Source: Streptomyces sp. CB01373 (GTDB lineage: Bacteria; Actinomycetota; Actinomycetes; Streptomycetales; Streptomycetaceae). From it: a stretch of DNA of 64,000 bases. The stretch is taken from the NCBI RefSeq assembly GCF_002803075.1, contig NZ_NNBK01000014.1, positions 186,001-250,000 on the forward strand, in the 5' to 3' direction. This document shows positions 33,734 through 41,902 of the stretch, one piece after another. A model generated the notes under the pieces. It was given only the letters and a program-made list of their open reading frames with translations. It ran no database searches and was not told the origin of the DNA. Each line of letters starts with the position of its first letter. Positions within the stretch are counted from its first letter, which is position 1. The position numbers and the translations under genes are program-made.

Positions 33734-34399
33734 GTGTTCGACTTTCTTCAAGGTTACGACGTCCTAGGGGCGTTCTGGATGACGGTGAAGCTCACCGCCC
33801 TCTCCGCCCTGGGCTCCCTGGTCTGGGGCACCCTGCTGGCCGCGATGCGGGTCAGCCCGGTTCCGTTGATGCGCGGCTTCGGCACCGCCTACGTCAACAT
33901 CTTCCGGAACATCCCCCTGACGGTGCTCATCGTCTTCACCTCCCTCGGCCTCGCCGACATCTTCGGGGTGACGATGGGCGCGTCCGACTTCAAGATCCAG
34001 GGCTTCCGGCTGGCGGTGCTCGGGCTCGTGGCCTACCACGCGGCGTTCGTCTGCGAGGCGCTGCGCTCCGGCATCAACACCGTGCCGGTCGGGCAGGCGG
34101 AGGCGGCGCGCGCGATCGGGCTCAACTTCAGCCAGTCGCTGCGGCTCGTCGTGCTGCCGCAGGCGTACCGCGCGGTGATCGGACCGCTGGCCAACGTACT
34201 GATCGCACTGACCAAGAACACGACCGTGGCTGCCGCGATCGGTGTGGCCGAGGCCTCCTACCTGATGAAGACGATGATCGAGAACGAGGCCCAGACGCTT
34301 GCCATCGGCGCCGTCTTCGCCCTCGGGTTCGTGGTCCTGACCCTGCCCGTCGGCCTCTTCCTCGGCTGGCTCGGCAAGCGACTGGCGGTGAAGCGATGA
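33734..34399 (+). CDS. gluC: Glutamate ABC transporter permease
   Basis: 221 residues, a polar amino-acid permease of the HisM/GlnP type. Hydrophobic segments include MTVKLTALSALGSLVWGTLLAA, and the coupling-loop signature is HAAFVCEALRSGINTVPVGQAEAARAIGL. GTG 33734 has GGGAG about 4 nt upstream. Its stop overlaps the gluD start (ATGA at 34396), so the two are translationally coupled. Confidence 0.93.
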   Translation: MFDFLQGYDVLGAFWMTVKLTALSALGSLVWGTLLAAMRVSPVPLMRGFGTAYVNIFRNIPLTVLIVFTSLGLADIFGVTMGASDFKIQGFRLAVLGLVAYHAAFVCEALRSGINTVPVGQAEAARAIGLNFSQSLRLVVLPQAYRAVIGPLANVLIALTKNTTVAAAIGVAEASYLMKTMIENEAQTLAIGAVFALGFVVLTLPVGLFLGWLGKRLAVKR

Positions 34400-35301
34400 G
34401 TTCCGTGCTCTACGACGCCCCCGGCCCCCGGGCCAGGCGGCGCAATGTGATCCTCTCCGTCGTCTTCGTCGCCCTGCTCGCACTGCTCCTGTGGTGGATC
34501 TGGTCGACGATGAACGACAAGGGCCAGCTCAAGTGGGCCCTGTGGCAGCCCTTCACCACCTCCGCGGCCTGGACGACGTACCTGCTGCCCGGCCTCGGCA
34601 ACACGCTGAAGGCCGCGGCGCTCGCCATGGTCATCGCCCTTCCGCTGGGCGCGTTCTTCGGCATAGCCCGACTGTCCGACCACCGGTGGGTCCGGGTTCC
34701 GGCCGGTGTGGTGGTCGAGTTCTTCCGGGCGATCCCGGTACTGCTGCTGATGCTGTTCGCCAACGAGTTCTACGTCCGTTCCACGGGCATCGCCAGCGAC
34801 GTGCGCCCCCTCTACGCGGTCGTCACCGGCCTGGTGCTCTACAACGCCTCGGTTCTCGCCGAGGTCGTACGTGCCGGCATCCTGGCCCTGCCCAAGGGGC
34901 AGACGGAGGCCGCCTACGCGATCGGTCTGCGCAAGGGCCAGACGATGAGCGGCATCCTGCTCCCGCAGGCGGTCACCGTCATGCTGCCGGCCATCGTCAG
35001 CCAGCTGGTCGTCATCGTGAAGGACACCGCGCTGGGCGGCGCGATGCTCGCCTTCCCCGAGCTGCTGGGCTCCCGCAGCACGCTCGCGGCCAACTACGCC
35101 AACGTCATCGCCAGCTTCATCGTGGTGGCTGTCATCTTCATCCTGCTGAACTTCGCCCTCACCAGCTTCGCGAGCTGGCTCGAGCGCAGGCTGCGCCGCA
35201 GCAAGCGGAGCACCGGCGTCGTCCTCGCCGCGGACGAGGAGGAGGTCAACCCCGCCCAGACCGGTGGCACCTACGGAACGGGTGCGGGCGGCTCGACCTG
35301 A
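34396..35301 (+). CDS. gluD: Glutamate ABC transporter permease
   Basis: 301 residues, the second permease subunit. First TM NVILSVVFVALLALLLWWIW; the permease core contains EFFRAIPVLLLMLFANEF and the EAA-type loop NASVLAEVVRAGILALPKGQTEAAYAIGL. The C-terminal ~35 residues are hydrophilic (RSKRSTGVVLAADEEE). The start overlaps gluC by 4 nt. Last gene of the operon. Confidence 0.93.
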   Translation: MSSVLYDAPGPRARRRNVILSVVFVALLALLLWWIWSTMNDKGQLKWALWQPFTTSAAWTTYLLPGLGNTLKAAALAMVIALPLGAFFGIARLSDHRWVRVPAGVVVEFFRAIPVLLLMLFANEFYVRSTGIASDVRPLYAVVTGLVLYNASVLAEVVRAGILALPKGQTEAAYAIGLRKGQTMSGILLPQAVTVMLPAIVSQLVVIVKDTALGGAMLAFPELLGSRSTLAANYANVIASFIVVAVIFILLNFALTSFASWLERRLRRSKRSTGVVLAADEEEVNPAQTGGTYGTGAGGST

Positions 35302-35327
35302 CGGATGGTCCAGCAGTTTTGAGGCAC

Positions 35328-35369
35328 CCGAGGGGGGTGCGGTGGCCTGTTGCCGCCGCACCCCCTCGG
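35328..35369 (+). terminator. Terminator of gluABCD
   Basis: Arms CCGAGGGGGGTGCGGTGGC and GCCGCCGCACCCCCTCGG (one bulge, one G-U) around a 5-nt loop (CTGTT), 26 bp after the gluD stop. TTTT precedes it, so it may act from both sides. Confidence 0.8.
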
Positions 35370-35579
35370 CGTAGGACGCCGCGAAGGGGCACGGCGGTCG
35401 GCCGCGCACACGAGCCGCCGCACGGCGCACGCCACCGCGCACCTGGAGCACCGGCGTGCGTCCCGCTTGACCGGCTGGCGCCCAGTCTGTTGCATACGTT
35501 CTGTGATCGTGCACCGTGCTCCGGCTTTCTGTTCACCTCTCACCTCCAGGACACCGCTGCTGGCAGGAGGCGCCGCGCC

Positions 35580-37181
35580 GTGGATCCGGTGATCGTTGTC
35601 GGAGCGGGGCCCGTCGGGCTCACGCTCGCCCTGGCGCTGGCGCGTCAGGAGGTGCCCTCCGTCGTGCTCGACGAGGGCTCCGGCACGGACGCGCCGCGCG
35701 CCGCGCGTACGGTCGTCCTGCGCGAGGACACCACCGCGCTCGTGGAGCGCCTGGCCGGTGTGCCGCTCGGCGGGGCCGGCCTCCGTTGGGCCGGATGGCG
35801 GTCGTTGCGGCGCAAACAGGTGATGCACGAAGTCGCCTTCGACGACGCCGAACCCGCGCCGCTGCACATCGCCCAGCACGTCCTGACCGGCGCCCTGCGC
35901 GCCGCCGTCGCCCACGAACCGCTGATCGAACTCGCCGTGGACAGCCGGCTGGACAGCATGGAGCAGGAGACCACGGGGGTCACCGCCCACACCCGCGGAG
36001 CGGGCGGCACATGGTGGCGCGGCAGTCACCTGGTCGGCTGCGACGGCCCGCGTTCGACCGTGCGCAAACTCATGGACATCCGCTTCCCCGGGCGCACGGC
36101 CGTCGAACGGCACGCCGTCGCCGCGGTGCGCACCGAACTGCCCCATCCCGGCGAAGCGTTCCTCCACCGACTGCCGCCGTGGCGGACGACCGGCCCCTTC
36201 GCCGGGGAGATCGCCGCCCGTCCGCTCCCGGACGACGTGTGGCGGCTGGACTGGTTGCTGCCGCCCGGCAAGGACCTGGTCACACCCGAACTGCTGCTCG
36301 CCCGCATCCGGGAGACCCTCACCGGCTGGACCGGCGAAACCTCGCCGTCGTACGAACTCCTCGACACCGGCGTCCACACCGTCCACCACCGGGTGGCACG
36401 CCGCTGGCGCGCCGGGCGGGTCTTCCTCGCCGGGGACGCGGCGCATCTGCTGGGCGCGCTCGGCACCCAGGGTCTCGACGAGGGCCTGCGGGACGCCGAC
36501 AACCTCGCCTGGAAGCTGGCGCCGGCCTGGCACCACGGGCCGCACGAGGCACTGCTGGACAGCTACCAGACCGAGCGGCGCGCCGTCGTCGCGGCCCGGC
36601 TGCGCGCCGCCGACCAACTGCTGCCCGTACTGCGCGGGGGCGGCGGACTGCGCTCCCTCGTGCCCGGATCCGGCCGTGGGAACGACGCCCTGCTGATGGA
36701 CGGCCATCTGGGGCGCGGGCCGCTGGGCGCGCCGGGGGCGTACACGGACTCGCCGCTCACACCCCCGCCCCTGGACGGCGAGGTTCTCGTGGACACGCCG
36801 GCCGGCTCCCCGGTCGCCGACGTGGTGGTGACCGCGGAGGACGGCTCCTTCGTGCCGCTGAGGGACCGTCTGGGCCGGGGCGCGCTGCTGGTGGTGCTGA
36901 TCGCGCCGGGTACGGGGGTGTGGGAGCGCCGGCACTGGGTGAGCGCCGGCATCATGCCCCGGCTGGCCGCCGCGGTGACCGCGCTGCCGCACCCCGCCGA
37001 ACTGCTGGTCGCCGAGAGCTACCCGGGCGCCGCCCCCCACACCGTCCTGCTGGTACGGCCCGACGGGCATCTGGTCACCGCGCTGAGCGGGGTGCGCCCG
37101 GCCGACCTGTACACCGCGGCGGAGACGGCGCTGGGCGGCGCCGGACGCGCCGAGGACCGTGCCGAGGCGGGCGCGCGCTGA
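35580..37181 (+). CDS. FAD-dependent aromatic monooxygenase (PheA/TfdB type)
   Basis: 533 residues. N-terminal FAD Rossmann motif VVGAGPVGLTLALALAR, middle DG-type motif SHLVGCDGPRSTVRKLM, and the GD motif VFLAGDAAHLLGALGTQGLDEGLRDADNLAWKLA, all typical of NAD(P)H-dependent flavin hydroxylases acting on phenols or polyketides. The C-terminal ~150 residues form the thioredoxin-like domain of this group (GEVLVDTPAGSPVADVVV...). GTG 35580 is 9 nt after AGGAGG. It stands alone between the glu transporter and the cysteine dioxygenase operon; no biosynthetic cluster surrounds it, so the substrate is unknown. Confidence 0.88.
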   Translation: MDPVIVVGAGPVGLTLALALARQEVPSVVLDEGSGTDAPRAARTVVLREDTTALVERLAGVPLGGAGLRWAGWRSLRRKQVMHEVAFDDAEPAPLHIAQHVLTGALRAAVAHEPLIELAVDSRLDSMEQETTGVTAHTRGAGGTWWRGSHLVGCDGPRSTVRKLMDIRFPGRTAVERHAVAAVRTELPHPGEAFLHRLPPWRTTGPFAGEIAARPLPDDVWRLDWLLPPGKDLVTPELLLARIRETLTGWTGETSPSYELLDTGVHTVHHRVARRWRAGRVFLAGDAAHLLGALGTQGLDEGLRDADNLAWKLAPAWHHGPHEALLDSYQTERRAVVAARLRAADQLLPVLRGGGGLRSLVPGSGRGNDALLMDGHLGRGPLGAPGAYTDSPLTPPPLDGEVLVDTPAGSPVADVVVTAEDGSFVPLRDRLGRGALLVVLIAPGTGVWERRHWVSAGIMPRLAAAVTALPHPAELLVAESYPGAAPHTVLLVRPDGHLVTALSGVRPADLYTAAETALGGAGRAEDRAEAGAR

Positions 37182-37279
37182 CCGCGGAGCCCTGTGGACC
37201 GCACGCGGACCGTCCGCCGCGCGGTCCACAGGGTGAGGGCGAGTTGACCGGTCAGGACCGTCATGGTCTACTCCCGAAC

Positions 37280-37366
37280 GTGACCGACACCGATGTGCGC
37301 CTGTGGCGGAGGGTCCATATGGACCTCGTCCGCTATGCGGGCTGCGTGTGTCGTCCGGCCTGTTGA
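37280..37366 (+). CDS. Cys-rich leader peptide upstream of cysteine dioxygenase
   Basis: A 28-codon ORF from GTG 37280 to TGA 37364-37366. It includes RVHMDLVRYAG and ends GCVCRPAC, with three Cys codons near the stop. It resembles the short actinobacterial 'putative leader peptides' with an RxHVDLxR motif that precede sulfur-metabolism genes. It sits 113 bp before the cysteine dioxygenase start. Ribosome stalling at the Cys codons could sense cysteinyl-tRNA. A shorter start at ATG 37318 gives the last 15 residues. Confidence 0.7.
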   Translation: MTDTDVRLWRRVHMDLVRYAGCVCRPAC

Positions 37367-37479
37367 ACTCGCCTCCCCTCACCCGGCGCGCGCCACCCGA
37401 TCCGCACACCCTCGTACGCCATACGTCCGTACCCTGTGCCGCCGCGCGCCCTCCGCGAACGCTCTTCAGGACGGTGTAC

Positions 37480-38124
37480 GTGTCTGTCTCGCCCCTCGGG
37501 TCCTCGGCTCCCGTGTCCCCCGCTTCCGGACTCTCCCCTGCCGACTCCTCCCCTGCCGGGCCCTCGCCCGCCGAGTCCTCTCCCGGCGGGTCTGCTCCCG
37601 CCGTCGCCGCGTCCTCCGCGTCCTCCGAGCAGGCGCCGACTCAGGCGGAACTCCTCGACTTCGTGCGGCGCACCGCCGCCGACACCGAGCTGATCGCCTC
37701 GCTTCCGCTCGGCCCGGAGGGCCGCACCTGGGTGCGCCTGGACGGGCCCGGCGGCAGTGAGGCGTGGCTGATCGGCTGGCCGCCCGGCACCGGCACGGGC
37801 TGGCACGACCACGCCGACTCGGTCGGCGCCTTCGTCACCGCCTCGGGCGAACTGAAGGAGAACTCGCTCGCCGCCCGGTTGCCCACCGACGGCTGGCGGA
37901 CCCTCGAACTCACCGACGGCGTCGACCGCGAACGGCGGCTTCCGGCGGGGCGGGGCCGCTCCTTCGGACGCCACCATGTGCACGAGGTGCTCAACGAGTC
38001 CACCGGCCGGCACGCCGTCTCCGTGCACGCCTACCACCCGCCGCTGCCCCGCATCCGCCGCTACAGCCGTACCGAACAGACCCTGCGCCTCGAGCAGGTC
38101 GAGCGCCCGGAGGACTGGCAGTGA
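37480..38124 (+). CDS. Cysteine dioxygenase family protein
   Basis: Non-heme iron cupin, expected to oxidise cysteine to cysteine sulfinate. 214 residues from GTG 37480. After a ~50-residue Ser/Pro/Ala-rich N-terminus comes the cupin: WPPGTGTGWHDHADSVGAFVTASGELKE carries the HxH iron ligands and RHHVHEVLNES the third His. The start is uncertain: GTG 37474 is six bases upstream, AGGACGG lies about 7-9 nt before 37480, and the frame is open to 37303. It overlaps the rhodanese gene by 4 nt (GTGA), and a Cys-rich leader peptide lies upstream. Together these suggest a sulfur-catabolic operon controlled by cysteine. Confidence 0.87.
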   Translation: MSVSPLGSSAPVSPASGLSPADSSPAGPSPAESSPGGSAPAVAASSASSEQAPTQAELLDFVRRTAADTELIASLPLGPEGRTWVRLDGPGGSEAWLIGWPPGTGTGWHDHADSVGAFVTASGELKENSLAARLPTDGWRTLELTDGVDRERRLPAGRGRSFGRHHVHEVLNESTGRHAVSVHAYHPPLPRIRRYSRTEQTLRLEQVERPEDWQ

Positions 38125-38543
38125 GCACACCTCAACCACCCGTCGGAATCGACGAGTTGCTGGAGCGGGTCCGCCGGGGCTACGAACGCGTCGAAGCGCG
38201 CGAGGCGCACGCGGCCGCCCGGGCCGGCGACGCCCTCCTGGTGGACATCCGCTACGCCGCTCTGCGCACGCGGGACGGTCTGATCCCGGGCGCCCTCGTC
38301 GTGGAGCGCAACGAGCTGGAGTGGCGTCTCGACCCCCTGGGCAGCCATCGTGCCCCCGAGGCCACCGGTCACGACCTGCGCGTGGTCGTCGTCTGCAACG
38401 AGGGCTACGCGTCGAGTCTCGCGGCCGCGTCCCTGCACCGGCTGGGGCTGCTCCGGGCGACCGATCTGGTGGGCGGCTTCCAGGCATGGCGCTCGGCCGG
38501 GCTGCCGGTGACGCCGTGGGACGGCCGCGGGCAGCCGTCGTAG
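38121..38543 (+). CDS. Rhodanese-like sulfurtransferase
   Basis: 140 residues, a single rhodanese domain. Motifs: DALLVDIRYAALRTRDGLIPGALVVERNELEWRLDP (CH2A-like), the active-site loop VVCNEGYASSLAA with the catalytic Cys at about 93, and DLVGGFQAWRSAGLPV. GTG 38121 overlaps the cysteine dioxygenase stop, so translation is coupled. It probably handles sulfane sulfur or sulfite from cysteine breakdown. Confidence 0.9.
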   Translation: MSTPQPPVGIDELLERVRRGYERVEAREAHAAARAGDALLVDIRYAALRTRDGLIPGALVVERNELEWRLDPLGSHRAPEATGHDLRVVVVCNEGYASSLAAASLHRLGLLRATDLVGGFQAWRSAGLPVTPWDGRGQPS

Positions 38544-38630
38544 AGGGACGCAGTCGCAGAGGGAGTCGCCCGCCTGGGCCTGCGGGCCCACGAGGCCTCG
38601 CACCCCGTGGTGTCGTCCGTGCCTCCCCGC

Positions 38631-38655
38631 GCCGGACGCCCCGGAGGGCGCCGGC
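38631..38655. terminator. Hairpin between the rhodanese gene and recX
   Basis: Arms GCCGG(A)CGCCC and GGGCGCCGGC with a 4-nt loop and one bulged base, ending directly at the recX stop codon between two convergent genes. Confidence 0.6.
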
Positions 38656-39525
38656 TCAGTAGCCCTCGTCGGCGAGGAAGTCGGCGTCCTCGCCCTCCTC
38701 CTCCAGCGCCTGCCGGACCACGCGCAGGGCCAGGCCCTCGGAGTAGCCCTTGCGGGCGAGCATCCCGGCGAGGCGGCGCAGCCGTTTGTCGCGGTCGAGG
38801 CCGCGGGTGGAGCGCAGCTTGCGGGCGACGAGTTCGCGTGCGGTGGCCTCCTCCTGCTCGGCGTCGAGACGGCCGACCGCCTCGTCGATCAGTGCCGTGT
38901 CGACGCCCTTGGTCCGCAGCTCCCGGGCGAGGGCGCGCCGGGCCAGTCCGCGTCCGTGGTGCCGGGACTCCACCCAGGCGTCCGCGAACGCGCCGTCGTC
39001 GATCAGTCCGACCTCCTCGAACCGGGAGAGGACCTCGTCCGCCGCCTCGTCCGGGATCTCCCGCTTGCGCAGGGCGTCCGCGAGCTGCTTGCGGGTGCGC
39101 GGGGTCCCGGTGAGCAGGCGCAGGCAGATGGCGCGCGCCCGCTCCACCGGGTCCCCCGGAGGCTCCCCCTGCCCCGCCCTCGACACGGAGGAGGTGCCCC
39201 CGTCCTCGGCGGACGCCTCGACGGGGCCGCGCCGACGGCCCCCGCGTCCACCGCGCGGCCCACCGTCACGCGAGCCGCCCCGGCGCGCACCACCCACGGG
39301 TGGGCCACCCGCGCGCCGCTGTCCGCCGCCGTCCCCGGGCACACCAGCGCCCGGCTCGGCCTCCCCGTACCCGCTGTCCCCGTACCCGCCGTCTCCGTAC
39401 GCGCCGTCTTGGTCCGTGCCCGAGCCGAGGGCGTCCCCGGTGCCCCTCCCCCGTGGGGCACCGAAGGCGGCGTACTCGTCCGCGTGCTCGTACTCGTACT
39501 CGGCCCAGTCGGTTCGCCGTGTCAC
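38656..39525 (-). CDS. recX: RecA regulator RecX with low-complexity N-terminal extension
   Basis: Modulates RecA filaments. 289 residues, about 120 more than typical RecX. The core is C-terminal: ARAICLRLLTGTPRTRKQLADALRKREIPDEAADEVL, VGLIDDGAFADAWVESRHHGRGLARRALARELRTKGV and KRLRRLAGMLARKGYSEGLA. Residues 1-~130 are low complexity: an acidic/Tyr start (WAEYEYEHADEYAAF), a Tyr-Gly-Asp repeat and a Gly/Arg-rich tract. GTG 39525 is 3 bp after the recA stop, so it is cotranscribed with recA. Confidence 0.93.
   Translation of the reverse strand: MTRRTDWAEYEYEHADEYAAFGAPRGRGTGDALGSGTDQDGAYGDGGYGDSGYGEAEPGAGVPGDGGGQRRAGGPPVGGARRGGSRDGGPRGGRGGRRRGPVEASAEDGGTSSVSRAGQGEPPGDPVERARAICLRLLTGTPRTRKQLADALRKREIPDEAADEVLSRFEEVGLIDDGAFADAWVESRHHGRGLARRALARELRTKGVDTALIDEAVGRLDAEQEEATARELVARKLRSTRGLDRDKRLRRLAGMLARKGYSEGLALRVVRQALEEEGEDADFLADEGY
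39362..39406. repeat. 15-bp tandem repeat within recX
   Basis: Three copies of a 15-bp unit (TCCCCGTACCCGCTG and variants) encode the repeated YGDxG segments of the RecX N-terminus. Confidence 0.75.
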
Positions 39526-39528
39526 GGG

Positions 39529-40644
39529 TCAGCTCTTGGCCGAGGCGGCCTTGGGCTTGGTGGCCTTGGCGGGCGCCGCCTTGGCCGTGGCGTCCGCGGC
39601 GGTGGTGACCGCGGCATCCGTGCCCGGCTCCGTGGTCGGCTCCTCCGGCCGCACGCCGACGCCCAGCTTCTCCTTGATCTTCTTCTCGATCTCGTTGGCC
39701 AGGTCGGGGTTGTCCTTGAGGAAGTTGCGCGCGTTCTCCTTGCCCTGGCCGAGCTGGTCGCCCTCGTACGTGTACCAGGCGCCGGCCTTGCGGACGAAGC
39801 CGTGCTCCACGCCCATGTCGATCAGACCGCCCTCGCGGCTGATGCCCTGGCCGTAGAGAATGTCGAACTCGGCCTGCTTGAAGGGCGGCGCGACCTTGTT
39901 CTTGACGACCTTGCAGCGGGTCCGGTTGCCGACCGCCTCCGTGCCGTCCTTCAGGGTCTCGATACGGCGGATGTCGATGCGCACCGAGGCGTAGAACTTC
40001 AACGCCCGGCCACCGGTCGTGGTCTCCGGCGAGCCGAACATCACGCCGATCTTCTCGCGGAGCTGGTTGATGAAGATCGCGGTGGTCTTGGACTGGTTGA
40101 GCGCGCTGGTGATCTTGCGCAGGGCCTGGCTCATCAGCCGGGCCTGCAGGCCCACGTGGCTGTCGCCCATCTCGCCCTCGATCTCCGCGCGCGGGACGAG
40201 CGCGGCGACGGAGTCGATGACGATGAGGTCGAGGGCGCCGGAGCGGACCAGCATGTCCACGATCTCCAGGGCCTGCTCGCCGTTGTCCGGCTGGGAGAGG
40301 ATCAGGTTGTCGATGTCGACGCCGAGCTTCTTCGCGTACTCGGGGTCGAGGGCGTGCTCCGCGTCGATGAACGCGACCTGGCCGCCCGCCTTCTGCGCGT
40401 TCGCCACCGCGTGCAGGGTCAGGGTCGTCTTGCCGGAGGACTCCGGTCCGTAGATCTCCACGACACGGCCGCGCGGCAGGCCACCGACGCCGAGGGCCAC
40501 GTCGAGCGCGGTCGACCCGGTCGGGATGACCTCGATCGGCTCCTTCGACCGCTCGCCCATGCGCATGACCGCGCCCTTGCCGAATTGTCGTTCAATCTGT
40601 GCGAGCGCGGCGTCGAGCGCCTTCTCGCGGTCGGTTCCTGCCAT
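39529..40644 (-). CDS. recA: Recombinase RecA
   Basis: Strand-exchange protein and LexA co-protease. 371 residues. Walker A GPESSGKTTLTLHAVA, Walker B LIVIDSVAALVPRAE, loop L2 region AIFINQLREKIGVMFGSPETTTGG, and the C-terminal domain ending in an Ala/Thr/Lys-rich tail, as in other Streptomyces RecA proteins. ATG 40644 has GGTGGA about 6 nt upstream. Two control elements lie upstream: a damage promoter (40688-40710) and a distal promoter containing a LexA box (40808-40823). recX follows 3 bp downstream. Confidence 0.98.
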   Translation of the reverse strand: MAGTDREKALDAALAQIERQFGKGAVMRMGERSKEPIEVIPTGSTALDVALGVGGLPRGRVVEIYGPESSGKTTLTLHAVANAQKAGGQVAFIDAEHALDPEYAKKLGVDIDNLILSQPDNGEQALEIVDMLVRSGALDLIVIDSVAALVPRAEIEGEMGDSHVGLQARLMSQALRKITSALNQSKTTAIFINQLREKIGVMFGSPETTTGGRALKFYASVRIDIRRIETLKDGTEAVGNRTRCKVVKNKVAPPFKQAEFDILYGQGISREGGLIDMGVEHGFVRKAGAWYTYEGDQLGQGKENARNFLKDNPDLANEIEKKIKEKLGVGVRPEEPTTEPGTDAAVTTAADATAKAAPAKATKPKAASAKS

Positions 40645-40687
40645 GGGTTCCACCCGGTTTGCTTGTGTCGATCGCTTCACGTCAAAG

Positions 40688-40710
40688 ACGCTAACGCCTG
40701 CCACTGACAA
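40688..40710 (-). promoter_or_regulatory. RecA-NDp (PafBC-type) promoter of recA
   Basis: On the minus strand: TTGTCAGTGGC (40710-40700), 6-bp spacer, TAGCGT (40693-40688). It matches the TTGTCAGTGGC-N6-TAGnnT consensus for LexA-independent damage promoters. Transcription would start near 40681, giving a ~37-nt leader before the ATG. Confidence 0.9.
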
Positions 40711-40807
40711 TGCGCCCCGACGCACGTCCGGCCTGTGGATAACTCAGGCACTTCTCCCCCCGAACCGGGGCGAAATCCCTTCCGTCGAGCCTTGCCGGAG
40801 CTCCTAT

Positions 40808-40835
40808 AAGAATGGATGTTCGATTTCCGTGTCAA
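40808..40835 (-). promoter_or_regulatory. Distal recA promoter with LexA box
   Basis: AAGAATGGATGTTCGA (40808-40823) fits TCGAAC-N4-GTTCGA with three mismatches on one side and a perfect GTTCGA half. Read on the minus strand it lies just after a perfect TTGACA (40835-40830) and reaches into the TA-rich -10 region (CTTATA), where LexA would block RNA polymerase. Confidence 0.75.
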
Positions 40836-40890
40836 GCGCGCCGAGCGGCACCGGAGCGGGCAGGACACCGCCCGGCTACCGTGGCTCCGC

Positions 40891-41823
40891 ATGACCCACA
40901 CCGAGATCGCGATCACCGCGGAGCTGGTCCGGGATCTGCTGCACGACCAGCATCCCGACCTGGCCGACCGCCCCTTGAGGCTCGGCGCGCGCGGCTGGGA
41001 CAACCAACTGTGGCGGCTCGGCGACGACCTCGCCGTCCGACTGCCCTGGGCAACGCGGTCGGCGGACGCGTTACTGCGCAAGGAGCACGCCTGGCTGCCT
41101 TCCCTCGCCCCGCGCCTTCCTCTGCCGGTCCCCGTCCCGCAGCGCCTCGGCGAGCCCTCCGAGCGATTTCCGCGGCCCTGGGTCGTCACCACCTGGGTGC
41201 CGGGCACTCCTGCCGACCTCGCCCCCGCCACGCGCCCCGCGGAGGCGGCCGACGCCCTGGCGGCCTTCCTGTCGGCTCTTCACCGACCCGCCCCCGACGA
41301 GGCGCCCACCGGCCGCTTCGGCCGCGGCAGACCGCTGGCCGAGCGCCCCGACTCGTTCGCCGAGCCGCTCGCCACGGCCACCGGGCTGGGGCTGGTCCCC
41401 GGCCCGGACGCCGTCCGGGCCGTCTGGGAGGACGCCGTCCGCGCGCCCGACTGGACGGGCCCGGCCCTATGGATCCACAGCGACCTGCATCCGGCCAACG
41501 TCCTCACCGCCGACGGCACCTTCTGCGGCGTGATCGACTTCGGCGACCTCTGCGCGGGAGATCCGGCCTGCGACCTGGCCGCCTCCTGGCTGCTGCTGCC
41601 GGAGGACGCCCTCGACCGCTTCCACTGCGCCTACCGTCCGGGCCCGGACGCGGCCCCGGACGCCGCGACACTGCGCCGCGCCCGCGGCTGGGCCGTGCTG
41701 CAAGCCCTCAGCTGCGTCCTCGTCGGAGATGCCGGCACCCACGGCCGCCCCGGCGGCAAGCCGACCTGGGGCCCACCCGCACAGGCCGCGCTGAGACGCC
41801 TCGTCGCCACGGCTCGCCACTGA
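40891..41823 (+). CDS. Aminoglycoside phosphotransferase (APH)-family kinase with a TTA codon
   Basis: 310 residues with the protein-kinase-like APH fold. N-lobe AARGWDNQLWRLGDDLAVRLPW resembles the nucleotide-binding start, the Brenner motif is LWIHSDLHPANVL (catalytic Asp in HSDLHPAN), and the metal site is GVIDFGDLCAGDPACDLAA. Substrate unknown; such proteins include antibiotic and small-molecule kinases. A leucine at 41071-41073 is encoded by TTA, the rare codon read by bldA tRNA in Streptomyces. ATG 40891 is chosen as the family start; ATG 40816 lies inside the recA LexA box and is rejected. It is divergent from recA. Confidence 0.85.
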   Translation: MTHTEIAITAELVRDLLHDQHPDLADRPLRLGARGWDNQLWRLGDDLAVRLPWATRSADALLRKEHAWLPSLAPRLPLPVPVPQRLGEPSERFPRPWVVTTWVPGTPADLAPATRPAEAADALAAFLSALHRPAPDEAPTGRFGRGRPLAERPDSFAEPLATATGLGLVPGPDAVRAVWEDAVRAPDWTGPALWIHSDLHPANVLTADGTFCGVIDFGDLCAGDPACDLAASWLLLPEDALDRFHCAYRPGPDAAPDAATLRRARGWAVLQALSCVLVGDAGTHGRPGGKPTWGPPAQAALRRLVATARH

Positions 41824-41902
41824 CCGAGGAGCGAGCCGAGCGCGCCGAGCGCCGCGACGCCTGCCGAGTAAGCCCAGCCGAGCACGCCCCGCCGCGTACG
41901 CC

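Noticed and set aside
40816..40890. ATG 40816 as the start of the APH-type kinase
   Set aside because: It lies inside the recA LexA box and would add 25 residues (MFDFRVKRAERH...) not typical of the family; ATG 40891 fits better.
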